Shown here piece after piece: positions 1-7,511 of a DNA stretch of 12,741 nucleotides. This DNA is from Lachnoclostridium sp. UBA7122. Its GTDB lineage: Bacteria > Bacillota > Clostridia > Lachnospirales > Lachnospiraceae. Positions within the stretch are counted from its first letter, which is position 1; every line of letters begins with the position of its first letter. The position numbers and the translations under genes are program-made. The notes under the pieces were generated by a model. That model saw only the letters and a list, made by a program, of their open reading frames with translations, was not told where the DNA came from and did not search any database. The stretch covers positions 2,449 to 15,189 of the forward strand of contig DKXQ01000117.1 of assembly GCA_002493085.1 (NCBI GenBank), given 5' to 3'.

Positions 1-700
1 TACCCTGCGCTTGGAAAATAAATTGTTTTTCTTCCATTGTTACAATAGAAACTTCTATATCACCTGCTGAATACATCAGGCTATTCCTTAAAAGATTTTG
101 TATAATGCGTATCAACAGTTCTCTGTCTGCCATGCCAAAGTGTGCTTTTGTATCTTTTAATTTCATTTTTAAATTATTTCTTTCAAACACTGGTACAAAA
201 TCTATCATTACTTCTGTTACAAGATTAGTAATATTTAATCTGTGTAACGTTATGTCTTCTTCCATACCAGCCCAATAAGAATATTCAAAAAACTGTTGTA
301 TTATCTTTTCCATTCTGGATGTATGGCACAAGCATATATCCAGATATTCCCTGCACGTTTTTTCCATACTTGTTTTACCCATTAGCTGCAGATAGCCTTT
401 CATAACAGCCAGTGGTGTCCTGATATCATGTGAAATATTTGTTATTAGCTTTTTAAATTCATATTCCTTAATTTCCTGTGACATCCGCAGTTCTGTTTCC
501 TGCCGCAGAGTTTTATTTAAAGATACTGTCATTTCTTCTATATTTTTATTTTTAATTTCAATAAGTACAGGATTGGACGCTTTTTCTTCCCTGTGTTTGT
601 CGAGCTGCTTTTTAATACTGCTAATCTGCCATCTTATACATAAAATATGCATTACTAAAATATTACAGATTATTATAACACATACTAAGGCAAAAATCAT
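1..700 (-). CDS. Sensor histidine kinase, 3' end cut by window edge
   Basis: Reading the minus strand from the ATG at 698-700 gives 233 uninterrupted codons running off the left edge, so the C-terminal ATP-binding part is missing. One membrane segment spans about residues 2-21, followed by a charged, coiled-coil-like stretch to about 80. The phosphoacceptor H-box reads NISHDIRTPLAVMKGY with the histidine at residue 91. The start of the ATPase domain is visible as the N-box QNLLRNSLMYS (about 201-211). The start is supported by ACAGGTG about 7 nt upstream. No extracytoplasmic sensor domain fits before the H-box, so the kinase probably senses through the membrane or through its partner transporter. 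It follows the ABC permease by 29 nt and is the last visible member of the regulator-ATPase-permease-kinase set; its partner should be the OmpR-type regulator at 2519-3190. The kinase call is secure; the stimulus is unknown. Confidence 0.93.
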   Translation of the reverse strand, partial: MIFALVCVIIICNILVMHILCIRWQISSIKKQLDKHREEKASNPVLIEIKNKNIEEMTVSLNKTLRQETELRMSQEIKEYEFKKLITNISHDIRTPLAVMKGYLQLMGKTSMEKTCREYLDICLCHTSRMEKIIQQFFEYSYWAGMEEDITLHRLNITNLVTEVMIDFVPVFERNNLKMKLKDTKAHFGMADRELLIRIIQNLLRNSLMYSAGDIEVSIVTMEEKQFIFQAQG

Positions 701-729
701 ATTATCACACCTGTCAAAAATTCTATAGC

Positions 730-1509
730 CTATTTTAATTCAGCCTTTTTAAATTTGAATAATCCTGCTATACATATTGCAACTGTCCAGACAATACTTA
801 TACAGCTTGTTCTTATAATATCTTCCCAGCTCACATCTAGTTTAAGTACCTGGCGGCACAAACCAACTGGTGTATAATCTATAATTTTTAATAGTGGTTC
901 TGGTAAAATTCCTATAATAATATTAAAGCCAACTGCAATTGCAATAATGCATATTCCCAGTGTAATACTTGTTTTTTGTGTTAAGAAGGCAATGACGCCG
1001 CATATAGCAAATATACTAAGATATGCAAGACTTCCAGCAAATAACATTCCAGCTATATAATTCCAATGACATAGATTTCCAACAACTTCTTGTGTGCCTA
1101 TGCCATATTTTAAAAATACAAACAGGCTTCCTACAATCCATAAAACCAGACATGTCATAAGCGAAACGATAAAATACATAAGCATCTTTACTGTATATAT
1201 TTTTGTGCGGCTTTTACCATAACACACTGCTTCTTGTATTATCCTGGTTTCAAATGATGAACTGACCATCCAGCCTGCCAGAAGTGAAGCAATCAAGATT
1301 ACAAGCGAATAATCTTTCAGACTGCTTAACAGGCTGCCTCCGCCATATAGCAGGTCATTCCATCCAGCTTCCTTAACTTCGGCAGCATAGCTTTCACTTG
1401 TCTCACGTATCCCCAAAGCTATTGAGGTAAATAATATAAATAAAAATAACAGTTTTACTGTTAATGTTTTTCTTATCTGATACCATTCACTTCTAAATAA
1501 ACTAAGCAT
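730..1509 (-). CDS. ABC transporter permease, BcrB/LanE-like
   Basis: This 259-residue protein is strongly hydrophobic, with six probable membrane helices at about residues 19-34, 67-85, 108-133, 149-174, 181-202 and 233-251. That is the usual size and topology of ABC-2 type permeases that pair with BcrA- or LanF-type ATPases. The N-terminus starts with MLSLFRSEWYQIRKT, a short cytoplasmic amphipathic lead typical of this group. The start is firm: AGGAGG lies 8 nt before the ATG. The gene overlaps the end of the ATPase gene by 8 nt, so the two are translationally coupled and should form one complex, probably two ATPase and two permease subunits. Known relatives export or shed peptide antibiotics such as bacitracin and lantibiotics. 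The substrate here cannot be read from sequence. Confidence 0.87.
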   Translation of the reverse strand: MLSLFRSEWYQIRKTLTVKLLFLFILFTSIALGIRETSESYAAEVKEAGWNDLLYGGGSLLSSLKDYSLVILIASLLAGWMVSSSFETRIIQEAVCYGKSRTKIYTVKMLMYFIVSLMTCLVLWIVGSLFVFLKYGIGTQEVVGNLCHWNYIAGMLFAGSLAYLSIFAICGVIAFLTQKTSITLGICIIAIAVGFNIIIGILPEPLLKIIDYTPVGLCRQVLKLDVSWEDIIRTSCISIVWTVAICIAGLFKFKKAELK

Positions 1510-2425
1510 CTACATCTCCTCCTATGACACGCATATAATACTCTTCAAGACTGGTCTCTATTACTGCAAGTTTTGTAACTACAACACCATTATCATACAA
1601 AACCTGTCCAATGTACTCTGTATCATCAGGTATATCATATAAATTAATACTTTTATCAGGCATTACCTGAAAGTTATTTGTTCCAAGTCCTTTTTCCAGA
1701 GCCACCGCAAGTTTATTTTTATCTGTGCTTTTTATCGAAATATAACTTTTACAGTGTTCTTCCAGTTCTTCATGTGTAAGGACATCTTTAATCTCACCAT
1801 TATGGATAATAATATAATCTGTAGCTATCTGGTATAGCTCTGGCAGGTTGTGACTTGAAATTAAAATAGTTTTATTTTCAAACTCCCGCAGTCTCTTTAA
1901 TAAATTCCTGATTTCTATTACACCAGATGGGTCTAAAGCATTAATTGGTTCATCAAGCAATAAAAGCTCAGGGCTGCCAAGCAGTACAATTGCAATTCCA
2001 AGCCGTTGCTTCATGCCAAGTGAAAAGTTTTTAACCTTTTTTATGCCTGTATCTTTAAGTCCTGTTAATTCTAGTAATTCATCTTCCAGTTCAAAGTTTG
2101 GAAGTCCTCTCATAAGACATTGGAAATGCATATTTTCTTTTGCTGTCATATTGCCTATCACAGCCGGATATTCAATTAATGCACCAATACGTCTGGCAGT
2201 ATCTTTTAAACAGTTATTATTGTTTTTGCCAAATAGAACTACTGCTCCTTCTGTAGGAAAACCTAATCCTGTAACCATGCGCATAAGCGTAGTTTTGCCA
2301 GCACCGTTTTTTCCAATAAGACCATAAATCCTGCCCTTTTCCAGCCGTAGGTTTATATTCCTTAACGCCCACTGGGAATTATAACGTTTAGAAAGGTTCT
2401 TAATTTCTAAAACTGTGTTACTCAT
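1502..2425 (-). CDS. ABC transporter ATP-binding protein, BcrA/LanF-like
   Basis: This 307-residue ATPase powers the adjacent permease. Visible motifs are Walker A GKNGAGKTT (38-46), signature FSLGMKQ (134-140), Walker B LLLLDEP (154-160), D-loop NALD (162-165) and the switch histidine H192. The Q-loop position reads IGALIEYP, with glutamate (E85) in place of the usual glutamine. This E-loop is a known feature of lantibiotic immunity (LanF) and related bacitracin-type ATPases and supports the subfamily call. The C-terminal 90 residues form the extra domain common in this group. The start is supported by AGGAGG 9 nt upstream. The 93-nt gap to the response regulator holds a TATAAT and tandem repeats, so the gene probably opens its own regulated transcript. 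The ATPase call is secure; the peptide-antibiotic role is inferred from family and context. Confidence 0.93.
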   Translation of the reverse strand: MSNTVLEIKNLSKRYNSQWALRNINLRLEKGRIYGLIGKNGAGKTTLMRMVTGLGFPTEGAVVLFGKNNNNCLKDTARRIGALIEYPAVIGNMTAKENMHFQCLMRGLPNFELEDELLELTGLKDTGIKKVKNFSLGMKQRLGIAIVLLGSPELLLLDEPINALDPSGVIEIRNLLKRLREFENKTILISSHNLPELYQIATDYIIIHNGEIKDVLTHEELEEHCKSYISIKSTDKNKLAVALEKGLGTNNFQVMPDKSINLYDIPDDTEYIGQVLYDNGVVVTKLAVIETSLEEYYMRVIGGDVDA

Positions 2426-2452
2426 AAAACTTTTCCTCCTGTTTTTATTCTT

Positions 2453-2458
2453 ATTATA
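2453..2458 (-). promoter_or_regulatory. Probable -10 box of the ABC transporter operon
   Basis: A perfect TATAAT on the minus strand lies 27 nt upstream of the ATPase ATG. The hexamer 17 bp further upstream is ACTATG, a poor -35, and TTAACT occurs only at an unfavourable 20-bp spacing. A good -10 without a -35 fits a promoter that needs an activator, and tandem repeats lie just upstream at 2495-2516. The start of transcription would be near 2446. This is seen in sequence only. Confidence 0.5.
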
Positions 2459-2494
2459 GAAACAAAAAGTTTAGCCATAGTTAAGAAAAAACGG

Positions 2495-2516
2495 AAAAAG
2501 TAAAGTAAAAGTAAAG
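2495..2516 (-). repeat. Tandem 11-bp direct repeat, candidate response-regulator binding site
   Basis: On the plus strand the two units are AAAAAGTAAAG (2495-2505) and TAAAAGTAAAG (2506-2516), identical at 10 of 11 positions. One unit per helical turn is the arrangement bound by OmpR/PhoB-family dimers. The site begins 2 nt beyond the response regulator stop codon and would lie about 49-70 bp upstream of the predicted ABC operon start, a normal activator position. A-rich composition raises the chance of coincidence. Confidence 0.5.
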
Positions 2517-2518
2517 TT

Positions 2519-3190
2519 TTACTTTGCAAGCCTGTAACCAAGTCCCCACACTGTTTCTATATATTCCTCACTGCTGTTTGCCTTGATTTTATTTCTGATA
2601 TTACTTATATGTGTCTTAATTACATTATCATCACCCAGATACTCTTCTCTCCATATTGTTTCATATAAATTTGCCTTTGAAAATACTTTATTAGGATATT
2701 TAATTAACAGTTCAAACATCTGGTATTCTTTTGCAGTAAGCTGGAGGTTTTGTCCATTTATTGTGATTATTTTTGCCTCCATGTCTGCCACCAGCTCTTT
2801 ATAAGAAACGGTTTTTACTATATCATTAGTATTGTACCTTCTTATATTTGAAGCTACCCTTGCCGCCATTTCTTCCAAGTCAAAAGGCTTTGTAATATAA
2901 TCATCTGCACCTGCTGCCAGTAAATCAACTTTTGTCCTTACCATGTCTTTTGCAGAAATTATAATTACAGGTATATCACTTATGCTTCTGATATCTTTTA
3001 AAACTTCATCACCACTCTTATATGGAAGCATTAAATCCAACAAAACCATATCAAACTGTCTGTCTAGTAAAATTTGTGTCACATTAAGCCCATTATAAAG
3101 GGAAACTGTTTCATAACCATTGTTCCGTAAAGTCTGTGTTAAAATTTTATTTACATCTTTCTCATCCTCAATAATTAAAATATGTTCCAT
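2519..3190 (-). CDS. OmpR/PhoB-family response regulator
   Basis: This 223-residue regulator has a complete receiver domain (about 1-118) with the acidic pocket E8/D9, phosphoacceptor D52 in MVLLDLMLP, S79, and K101 in the ITKPF motif. A winged-helix DNA-binding domain follows (about 125-221), ending VWGLGYRL as expected for the OmpR class. The length is typical. The ATG is preceded by GGGGG about 9 nt upstream. It is the first gene of the regulator-ATPase-permease-kinase cluster and should be phosphorylated by the kinase at 1-700. The likely targets are the ABC genes, through the 11-bp repeat directly behind its stop codon; that is inference. By analogy with BceR/BcrR-type systems it would respond to a cell-wall peptide antibiotic, but the inducer is unknown. 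Confidence 0.95.
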   Translation of the reverse strand: MEHILIIEDEKDVNKILTQTLRNNGYETVSLYNGLNVTQILLDRQFDMVLLDLMLPYKSGDEVLKDIRSISDIPVIIISAKDMVRTKVDLLAAGADDYITKPFDLEEMAARVASNIRRYNTNDIVKTVSYKELVADMEAKIITINGQNLQLTAKEYQMFELLIKYPNKVFSKANLYETIWREEYLGDDNVIKTHISNIRNKIKANSSEEYIETVWGLGYRLAK

Positions 3191-3210
3191 TTAATATTTC
3201 CCCCATAAGG

Positions 3211-3216
3211 ATTATA
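3211..3216 (-). promoter_or_regulatory. Possible -10 box of the response regulator gene
   Basis: A minus-strand TATAAT lies 20 nt upstream of the regulator ATG. The position 17 bp further upstream reads CGCTAT and falls in the loop of the inverted repeat at 3225-3250, so there is no recognisable -35. A start near 3204 would place the GGGGG ribosome site at the extreme 5' end of the message, which weakens the call. Confidence 0.3.
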
Positions 3217-3224
3217 ATGCAAGA

Positions 3225-3250
3225 ACCTCCAGAATAGCGGCTCTGGAGGT
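3225..3250 (-). terminator. Perfect 9-bp inverted repeat: weak terminator or operator
   Basis: The arms ACCTCCAGA (3225-3233) and TCTGGAGGT (3242-3250) pair perfectly around an 8-nt loop in the 100-nt gap between the sugar kinase and the response regulator. On the minus strand the hairpin is followed by TTCTTGCATTATAAT, not a true T-run, so as a terminator it is leaky at best. On the plus strand it is followed by CTGCTTTTTATC. The arms also straddle the possible -35 region of the regulator gene, so an operator is an alternative. Confidence 0.45.
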
Positions 3251-3290
3251 CTGCTTTTTATCTATATTTTTATTGCCCTGACATTTTTTA

Positions 3291-4256
3291 CTATCTGCTA
3301 TTTACTAACTTTTCTATCTCTTCTTTTTCTGGCATTACACGAAGTGCGCCTTTTCTTGTAGTAACCAGTGAGGCAGCAGCATTTGCAAATGTAAGCATAT
3401 CTTCCATATCTTTTTCACTGTAATCATTAAGTCCATGCTCCAGCACATAATGCAGTACACTTGCACAGAATGTATCCCCTGCCCCTGTAGTTTCTATTGT
3501 GTTTTCCTGCAGGAATGGAGCTGCCTGTGCACACTTTCCATTTATATATGCCCTGCTGCCTTCTTTACCAAGTGAAAGCAATATAAGTTTTATGTTAAAT
3601 TTATCCTGTAAATAAGCAATGCCCTTGTCATAATCCTCTTCACCAGTAAACCACTGGATTTCGTTATCAGAAATTTTCATAATATCACACTGGGTCATTC
3701 CATAAGTAATCTGTTCTTTTGCATCATCCAGTGATTTCCACAGAGGTTCACGCAGATTTGGGTCAAATGAAATAATTGCCCTGCTCTCTTTTGCCAGGGC
3801 TATTGCTTTTTTCGTTGCATTACGGCATATCCCATCTGTCATTGACAGTGAGCCAAAGTGGAATATACGGCAGTTTTTAATCATATCAGTGTTGAGCTCT
3901 TCTTCTTTAAGCATCATATCTGCACCAGGATTTCTATAAAAAGAAAAGTCCCTGTCCCCATCTTCAAATGTATGGACAAATGCCAGTGTTGTATGAATTT
4001 CATCATCTTTAATAAGACCATCTGTACTGATTCCGGTTTCTATTAAAGCCTGTTCAAGCTGCCTGCCAAACATATCCTGTCCGACTTTTCCTATAAATCC
4101 TGTCTTATGTCCTAACCGGTTTAACATGGCAAGCACATTACAAGGCGCTCCTCCTGGATTAACCTCTAAAACAGGATTGCCCTGTTCACTTACGCCATTT
4201 TCTGTAAAGTCTATCAACAGTTCCCCAAGTGCGATTACATCAAATTTAGTATTCAT
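3291..4256 (-). CDS. PfkB-family sugar kinase, probably fructokinase
   Basis: This 321-residue cytoplasmic kinase should phosphorylate a sugar with ATP, most likely fructose to fructose 6-phosphate. The N-terminal PfkB signature begins with NPGGAPCN (33-40), a form common in fructokinases. The C-terminal signature ETTGAGDTFCASVL carries the anion-hole GAGD (258-261) with catalytic base D261. A lid region with GKVGQDMFG follows the first signature. Length is normal and there are no gaps. GGAGGT lies 8 nt before the ATG. It follows the unrecognised 212-aa gene by 33 nt and is the last gene of the uppP-to-kinase string, ahead of the inverted repeat at 3225-3250. No sugar transporter or hydrolase is adjacent, so substrate choice rests on the motifs alone; related 2-keto-3-deoxygluconate or other hexose kinases remain possible. 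Confidence 0.88.
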   Translation of the reverse strand: MNTKFDVIALGELLIDFTENGVSEQGNPVLEVNPGGAPCNVLAMLNRLGHKTGFIGKVGQDMFGRQLEQALIETGISTDGLIKDDEIHTTLAFVHTFEDGDRDFSFYRNPGADMMLKEEELNTDMIKNCRIFHFGSLSMTDGICRNATKKAIALAKESRAIISFDPNLREPLWKSLDDAKEQITYGMTQCDIMKISDNEIQWFTGEEDYDKGIAYLQDKFNIKLILLSLGKEGSRAYINGKCAQAAPFLQENTIETTGAGDTFCASVLHYVLEHGLNDYSEKDMEDMLTFANAAASLVTTRKGALRVMPEKEEIEKLVNSR

Positions 4257-4289
4257 TATTTTTGACCTCCATTTTAATAAATTTTAAAA

Positions 4290-4928
4290 TTAGAATACAA
4301 CTTTCTCTTCCAATTCCATAAAATAACAGCATCCATTGTACAAGCCCTGTTCATACAACATATACAGAATTTCCTGCATATGCAAGTCTAATTGGTGGTA
4401 AACACGGTGGTTTGTCCATGGCAGCCCTTCAATATACTCTCTTTTACGGGAGTCCAGTACATTCATTAATATTTCAAACTTATGTAAATCTTGTTTTTTT
4501 AGTATGCCAAAATCACAAGACACATATGCCAGGCCTTCTCCATTTTTGTGGCATTGGTTTGTAATATATACTGGAAATGGCTGCATACTGTCTTTATGGT
4601 AAAAAGTTTCATGCCAGATAATATCTTTATAATCATTATCTGGAACAGCTACACCACAAAAGCTTGTCCTGCCATACTTTCCATGTTTTTCTACATAGAC
4701 TATTTTTTCTTTTGTTTCTGTACCTGGTTCATCCAGCAACAGCACTTTTTGTTTTAACAGATGTTCCCATACTGTTTTCTGGATTTTTTCAAAAGGCAGT
4801 GGGTATTCCAGGATTTCCTGGATTTTTTTAACTGAATACCCTTTATCTGCCATATGGCATACTGCGCTTCCTCCAGCCATGTCAAATACAAAGTTTGAGA
4901 GAGCATTTTCAAAATATTTATTGCTCAT
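4290..4928 (-). CDS. Unrecognised 212-aa protein following fhs
   Basis: I do not recognise this family. The protein is soluble, without signal peptide or membrane helix. Residues 28-58 could form a small helical or winged-helix-like fold (GYSVKKIQEIL, then FEKIQKTVWEHLL). Six cysteines (24, 91, 126, 138 and the pair 200-201) and many histidines and aromatic residues are present, but there is no standard metal-binding spacing. The ATG is 2 nt beyond the fhs stop, and the only ribosome-site candidate, CAGGG, lies inside the last codons of fhs, so it is probably translated by coupling to fhs. The sugar kinase starts 33 nt downstream. Steady coding composition and the intact frame make it a real gene. 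The close coupling suggests a role connected with fhs or simply shared expression; function is unknown. Confidence 0.8.
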   Translation of the reverse strand: MSNKYFENALSNFVFDMAGGSAVCHMADKGYSVKKIQEILEYPLPFEKIQKTVWEHLLKQKVLLLDEPGTETKEKIVYVEKHGKYGRTSFCGVAVPDNDYKDIIWHETFYHKDSMQPFPVYITNQCHKNGEGLAYVSCDFGILKKQDLHKFEILMNVLDSRKREYIEGLPWTNHRVYHQLDLHMQEILYMLYEQGLYNGCCYFMELEEKVVF

Positions 4929-4930
4929 AA

Positions 4931-6601
4931 TTATGACAGCCCTGTTATAATTCCATCATCACTGACATCAATCTTTTCAGCAGCGGGATGCAGCGGAAGT
5001 CCTGGCATTGTCATAACTGTGCCTGTTATTGCAACAATAAATCCTGCTCCTGCTGATACATACACTTCACGTATATTAACATTAAAACCACTTGGCCGTC
5101 CAAGTTTCGCCGGGTCATCCGAAAGAGAATACTGGTTTTTTGCCATGCAGACTGGTAATTGCCCATAGCCAAGCTTTTCAAGCCTTTCAATGGCACTGGA
5201 AGCCGCTGCATCATATGTTACACCTGAAGCGCCATATATTTCTTTCGCAATTATTTCTATCTTATCTTTTATTGGAAGCTTTTCATCATAGATAGGAGCA
5301 TAATTGCTTTCTTTAGTTTCAAGTGTCCTCAATATCTCTTCTGCAAGTTCTGTTCCTCCATCGCCGCCATGTTCCCATACTTCTGAAAGCGCAAAACCAC
5401 ATCCTCTTTTTTCACAATATTCTTTAACAAATTTAAGTTCTGTATCTGTATCTGATACGAAGCGGTTAAGTGCAACAATACATGGTATATTGTATTTTGC
5501 TATATTTTCAATATGTTTGCCAAGATTTTCTATGCCTTCTTTAAGTGCACTTAAGTTTTCTTCCCCAAGCTGGTTTTTAGGTACACCACCATTATATTTT
5601 AATGCGCGCACTGTGGCAACAAGTACGGCAGCATCTGGCTTTAGGCCTGCTACACGGCATTTTATATCAAGAAACTTCTCAGCACCCAGGTCTGCACCAA
5701 AGCCAGCTTCTGTAATAACAACATCCGCAAGTTTAAGTGCTGTTTTTGTTGCACGTACACTATTACATCCATGTGCTATATTTGCAAATGGGCCTCCATG
5801 CACAAATGCAGGTGTATTTTCTACTGTCTGTACCAGATTAGGCTTAATGGCATCCTTAAGAAGTGCAGCCATTGCGCCAACAGCATTTAGCTGGCATGCA
5901 GTAACAGGCTCACCATCATAATTATATGCAACAATAATCTTTCCAAGCCTTTCTTTTAAATCACTTATATTTTCTGCAAGGCATAGAATAGCCATAATCT
6001 CCGAAGCAACTGAGATTATAAAATGGTCTTCACGTACAACGCCATCAACAGGCCTTCCAAGTCCTACTACAATATTTCTAAGAACCCTGTCATTCATATC
6101 AACACAGCGCTTCCAGACTATCTGGTTCGTGTCAATCTTTAATGCATTGCCCTGCTTTATATGGTTGTCAAGCATTGCAGCAAGAAGGTTATTAGCTGAT
6201 GTTATGGCATGAAAATCCCCCGTAAAATGTAGATTTAAGTCTTCCATTGGTACAACCTGTGCATATCCGCCACCAGCTGCCCCGCCTTTAATACCAAAAC
6301 ATGGTCCTAGTGATGGCTCACGCAGTGCTATTGCTGCTTTTTTGCCAAGCTTTGCCATAGCTTCACCTATACCGGCTGTTGTAGTCGTCTTGCCTTCACC
6401 GGCAGGTGTAGGATTTATCGCTGTGACAAGTACAAGTTTGCCATCTTTGTTATTCTTTACTCTCTCCCAAAGCCCATCTGTAAGTTTAGCTTTGTATTTG
6501 CCATAAAATTCAAGCTCATCTTCAGATATGCCAAGTTTTGCTGCTACTTCGCAGATATGAAGCATCTTTGCTTCCTGGGCAATTTCAATATCAGATTTCA
6601 T
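4931..6601 (-). CDS. fhs: Formate-tetrahydrofolate ligase
   Basis: The enzyme joins formate to tetrahydrofolate using ATP to give 10-formyl-THF, the entry step of the methyl branch of the Wood-Ljungdahl pathway and a source of one-carbon units. At 556 residues it has the normal family length. Visible motifs are the P-loop PTPAGEGKTTT (64-74), the block REPSLGPCFGIKGGAAGGG soon after it, and the conserved VHGGPFANIAHGCNS. I place the start at the ATG at 6599-6601: AAGGAGG lies 9 nt upstream and MKSDIEIAQ is the usual N-terminus. An in-frame ATG 14 codons earlier would extend into the previous gene and lacks a ribosome site. The start overlaps the end of the second ATP-grasp gene by 11 nt and the stop is 2 nt from the next gene, so it lies in a coupled set. 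Other acetogenesis genes are not present in the window. Confidence 0.97.
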   Translation of the reverse strand: MKSDIEIAQEAKMLHICEVAAKLGISEDELEFYGKYKAKLTDGLWERVKNNKDGKLVLVTAINPTPAGEGKTTTTAGIGEAMAKLGKKAAIALREPSLGPCFGIKGGAAGGGYAQVVPMEDLNLHFTGDFHAITSANNLLAAMLDNHIKQGNALKIDTNQIVWKRCVDMNDRVLRNIVVGLGRPVDGVVREDHFIISVASEIMAILCLAENISDLKERLGKIIVAYNYDGEPVTACQLNAVGAMAALLKDAIKPNLVQTVENTPAFVHGGPFANIAHGCNSVRATKTALKLADVVITEAGFGADLGAEKFLDIKCRVAGLKPDAAVLVATVRALKYNGGVPKNQLGEENLSALKEGIENLGKHIENIAKYNIPCIVALNRFVSDTDTELKFVKEYCEKRGCGFALSEVWEHGGDGGTELAEEILRTLETKESNYAPIYDEKLPIKDKIEIIAKEIYGASGVTYDAAASSAIERLEKLGYGQLPVCMAKNQYSLSDDPAKLGRPSGFNVNIREVYVSAGAGFIVAITGTVMTMPGLPLHPAAEKIDVSDDGIITGLS

Positions 6602-7511
6602 ATAAACAAGCCTCCTTTTGCATTTTGCATATCCACTGTACATAATCTTTGACTATATCATAACCTGTATATTTATAAAGCATACGTGAACCAGCCATTT
6701 CTTCAATTTCATTAAATACCAGCCTGCCATCTTTTGCCAGTATAAAATCAATGCCTGCCATGCCAATTCTGCTGCCGCCAAGTGCATTTACAAACTTCAT
6801 AACGTAATCTTTCTGTGCACTGTCCAGTTTATATTCCATTGCGCTGCCGCCAAGTGAATAATTGGAACGGAAATCACTGCCGCCAGTACGCATCATTGCT
6901 GCATATATGTTACCGCCAATAACATATACACGTATATCTGAACTGTCACTGTCAATTCTCTCTTGTATAATACAGTCATGCCCTGCCAGCCTGTCAGCTA
7001 TCTCTCTGCGCATTGACTGGCTGCCTCCGCCATTTTCCAGTAAAAAAACCTCTGAACCGCCATGGCCATCCACAGACTTAATAACAACATCACTGTCTGC
7101 AGAGCCTGTCAGGTTTTTTATAAGATTGCTTATATACGAATCATCCGGCAGCAGTGCAAGGCTTTGGCTTTTTATAAGTAATGTACTGGCCATCCATCCT
7201 TTATCTTTAATATCATGTTCAAGACGTTCCGACAGATACTTTACTGCTTCATATTTATTATTTCCAATATAAGTTAAATGTGAATTATTATAAACTTGCA
7301 CATTCTGGCTTTCGTACATCTGGCTGGTCTTAAAATCCCTGGTTCTGTTAATTACTATATCAGGCATTTCATATTCCATGTACTTTTCATATGGTATATA
7401 CTGGAAATTGATGCCATAGTTTACGCCTTCCATTTTAAACTTTTCTATAAATGCATTATTTTTTATAGCTTCATCCCTGTGGTAAATAATATATCCTCTT
7501 ATTTTGTTAAT
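6591..7511 (-). CDS. RimK-like ATP-grasp ligase 2, probable ATT start
   Basis: This 306-residue ATP-grasp protein should form an amide bond between a carboxylate and an amine via an acyl phosphate. Visible are ATP-binding K145 in DVVIKS, the glycine loop DGHGG (148-152), IIQERI, DIRVYVIGG, the RSNYSLGGSA loop, acidic D255 in GIDFI and the end motif FNEIEEMAGSRML. The metal-site motif, usually E-x-N, reads E-I-E (E268, E270). The first ATG (7431-7433) has no ribosome site and would remove the start of the N-terminal domain. The frame stays open upstream for 26 codons (NKIRGYIIYHRDEA...), resembling the start of the neighbouring ligase, with no ATG, GTG, TTG or CTG before the stop. AAAGGAG sits 7 nt before ATT at 7509-7511, so I take ATT as the start. 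It overlaps the preceding stop as ATTAA. The substrate is unknown. Confidence 0.8.
   Translation of the reverse strand: MNKIRGYIIYHRDEAIKNNAFIEKFKMEGVNYGINFQYIPYEKYMEYEMPDIVINRTRDFKTSQMYESQNVQVYNNSHLTYIGNNKYEAVKYLSERLEHDIKDKGWMASTLLIKSQSLALLPDDSYISNLIKNLTGSADSDVVIKSVDGHGGSEVFLLENGGGSQSMRREIADRLAGHDCIIQERIDSDSSDIRVYVIGGNIYAAMMRTGGSDFRSNYSLGGSAMEYKLDSAQKDYVMKFVNALGGSRIGMAGIDFILAKDGRLVFNEIEEMAGSRMLYKYTGYDIVKDYVQWICKMQKEACLYEI

Noticed and set aside
4257..4289. AT-rich gap before the sugar kinase as a possible promoter or terminator
   Set aside because: No hairpin and no paired -35/-10 elements are present; it contains only the GGAGGT ribosome site.
5304..5921. Open frame of 205 codons on the plus strand
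   Set aside because: It lies wholly antisense to the well-conserved fhs gene, is rich in serine and proline with no recognisable domain, and reflects codon bias of the opposite strand.
6599..6643. Longer fhs start 14 codons upstream
   Set aside because: There is no ribosome site before it, it adds residues absent from the usual Fhs N-terminus, and AAGGAGG is correctly spaced for the internal ATG.
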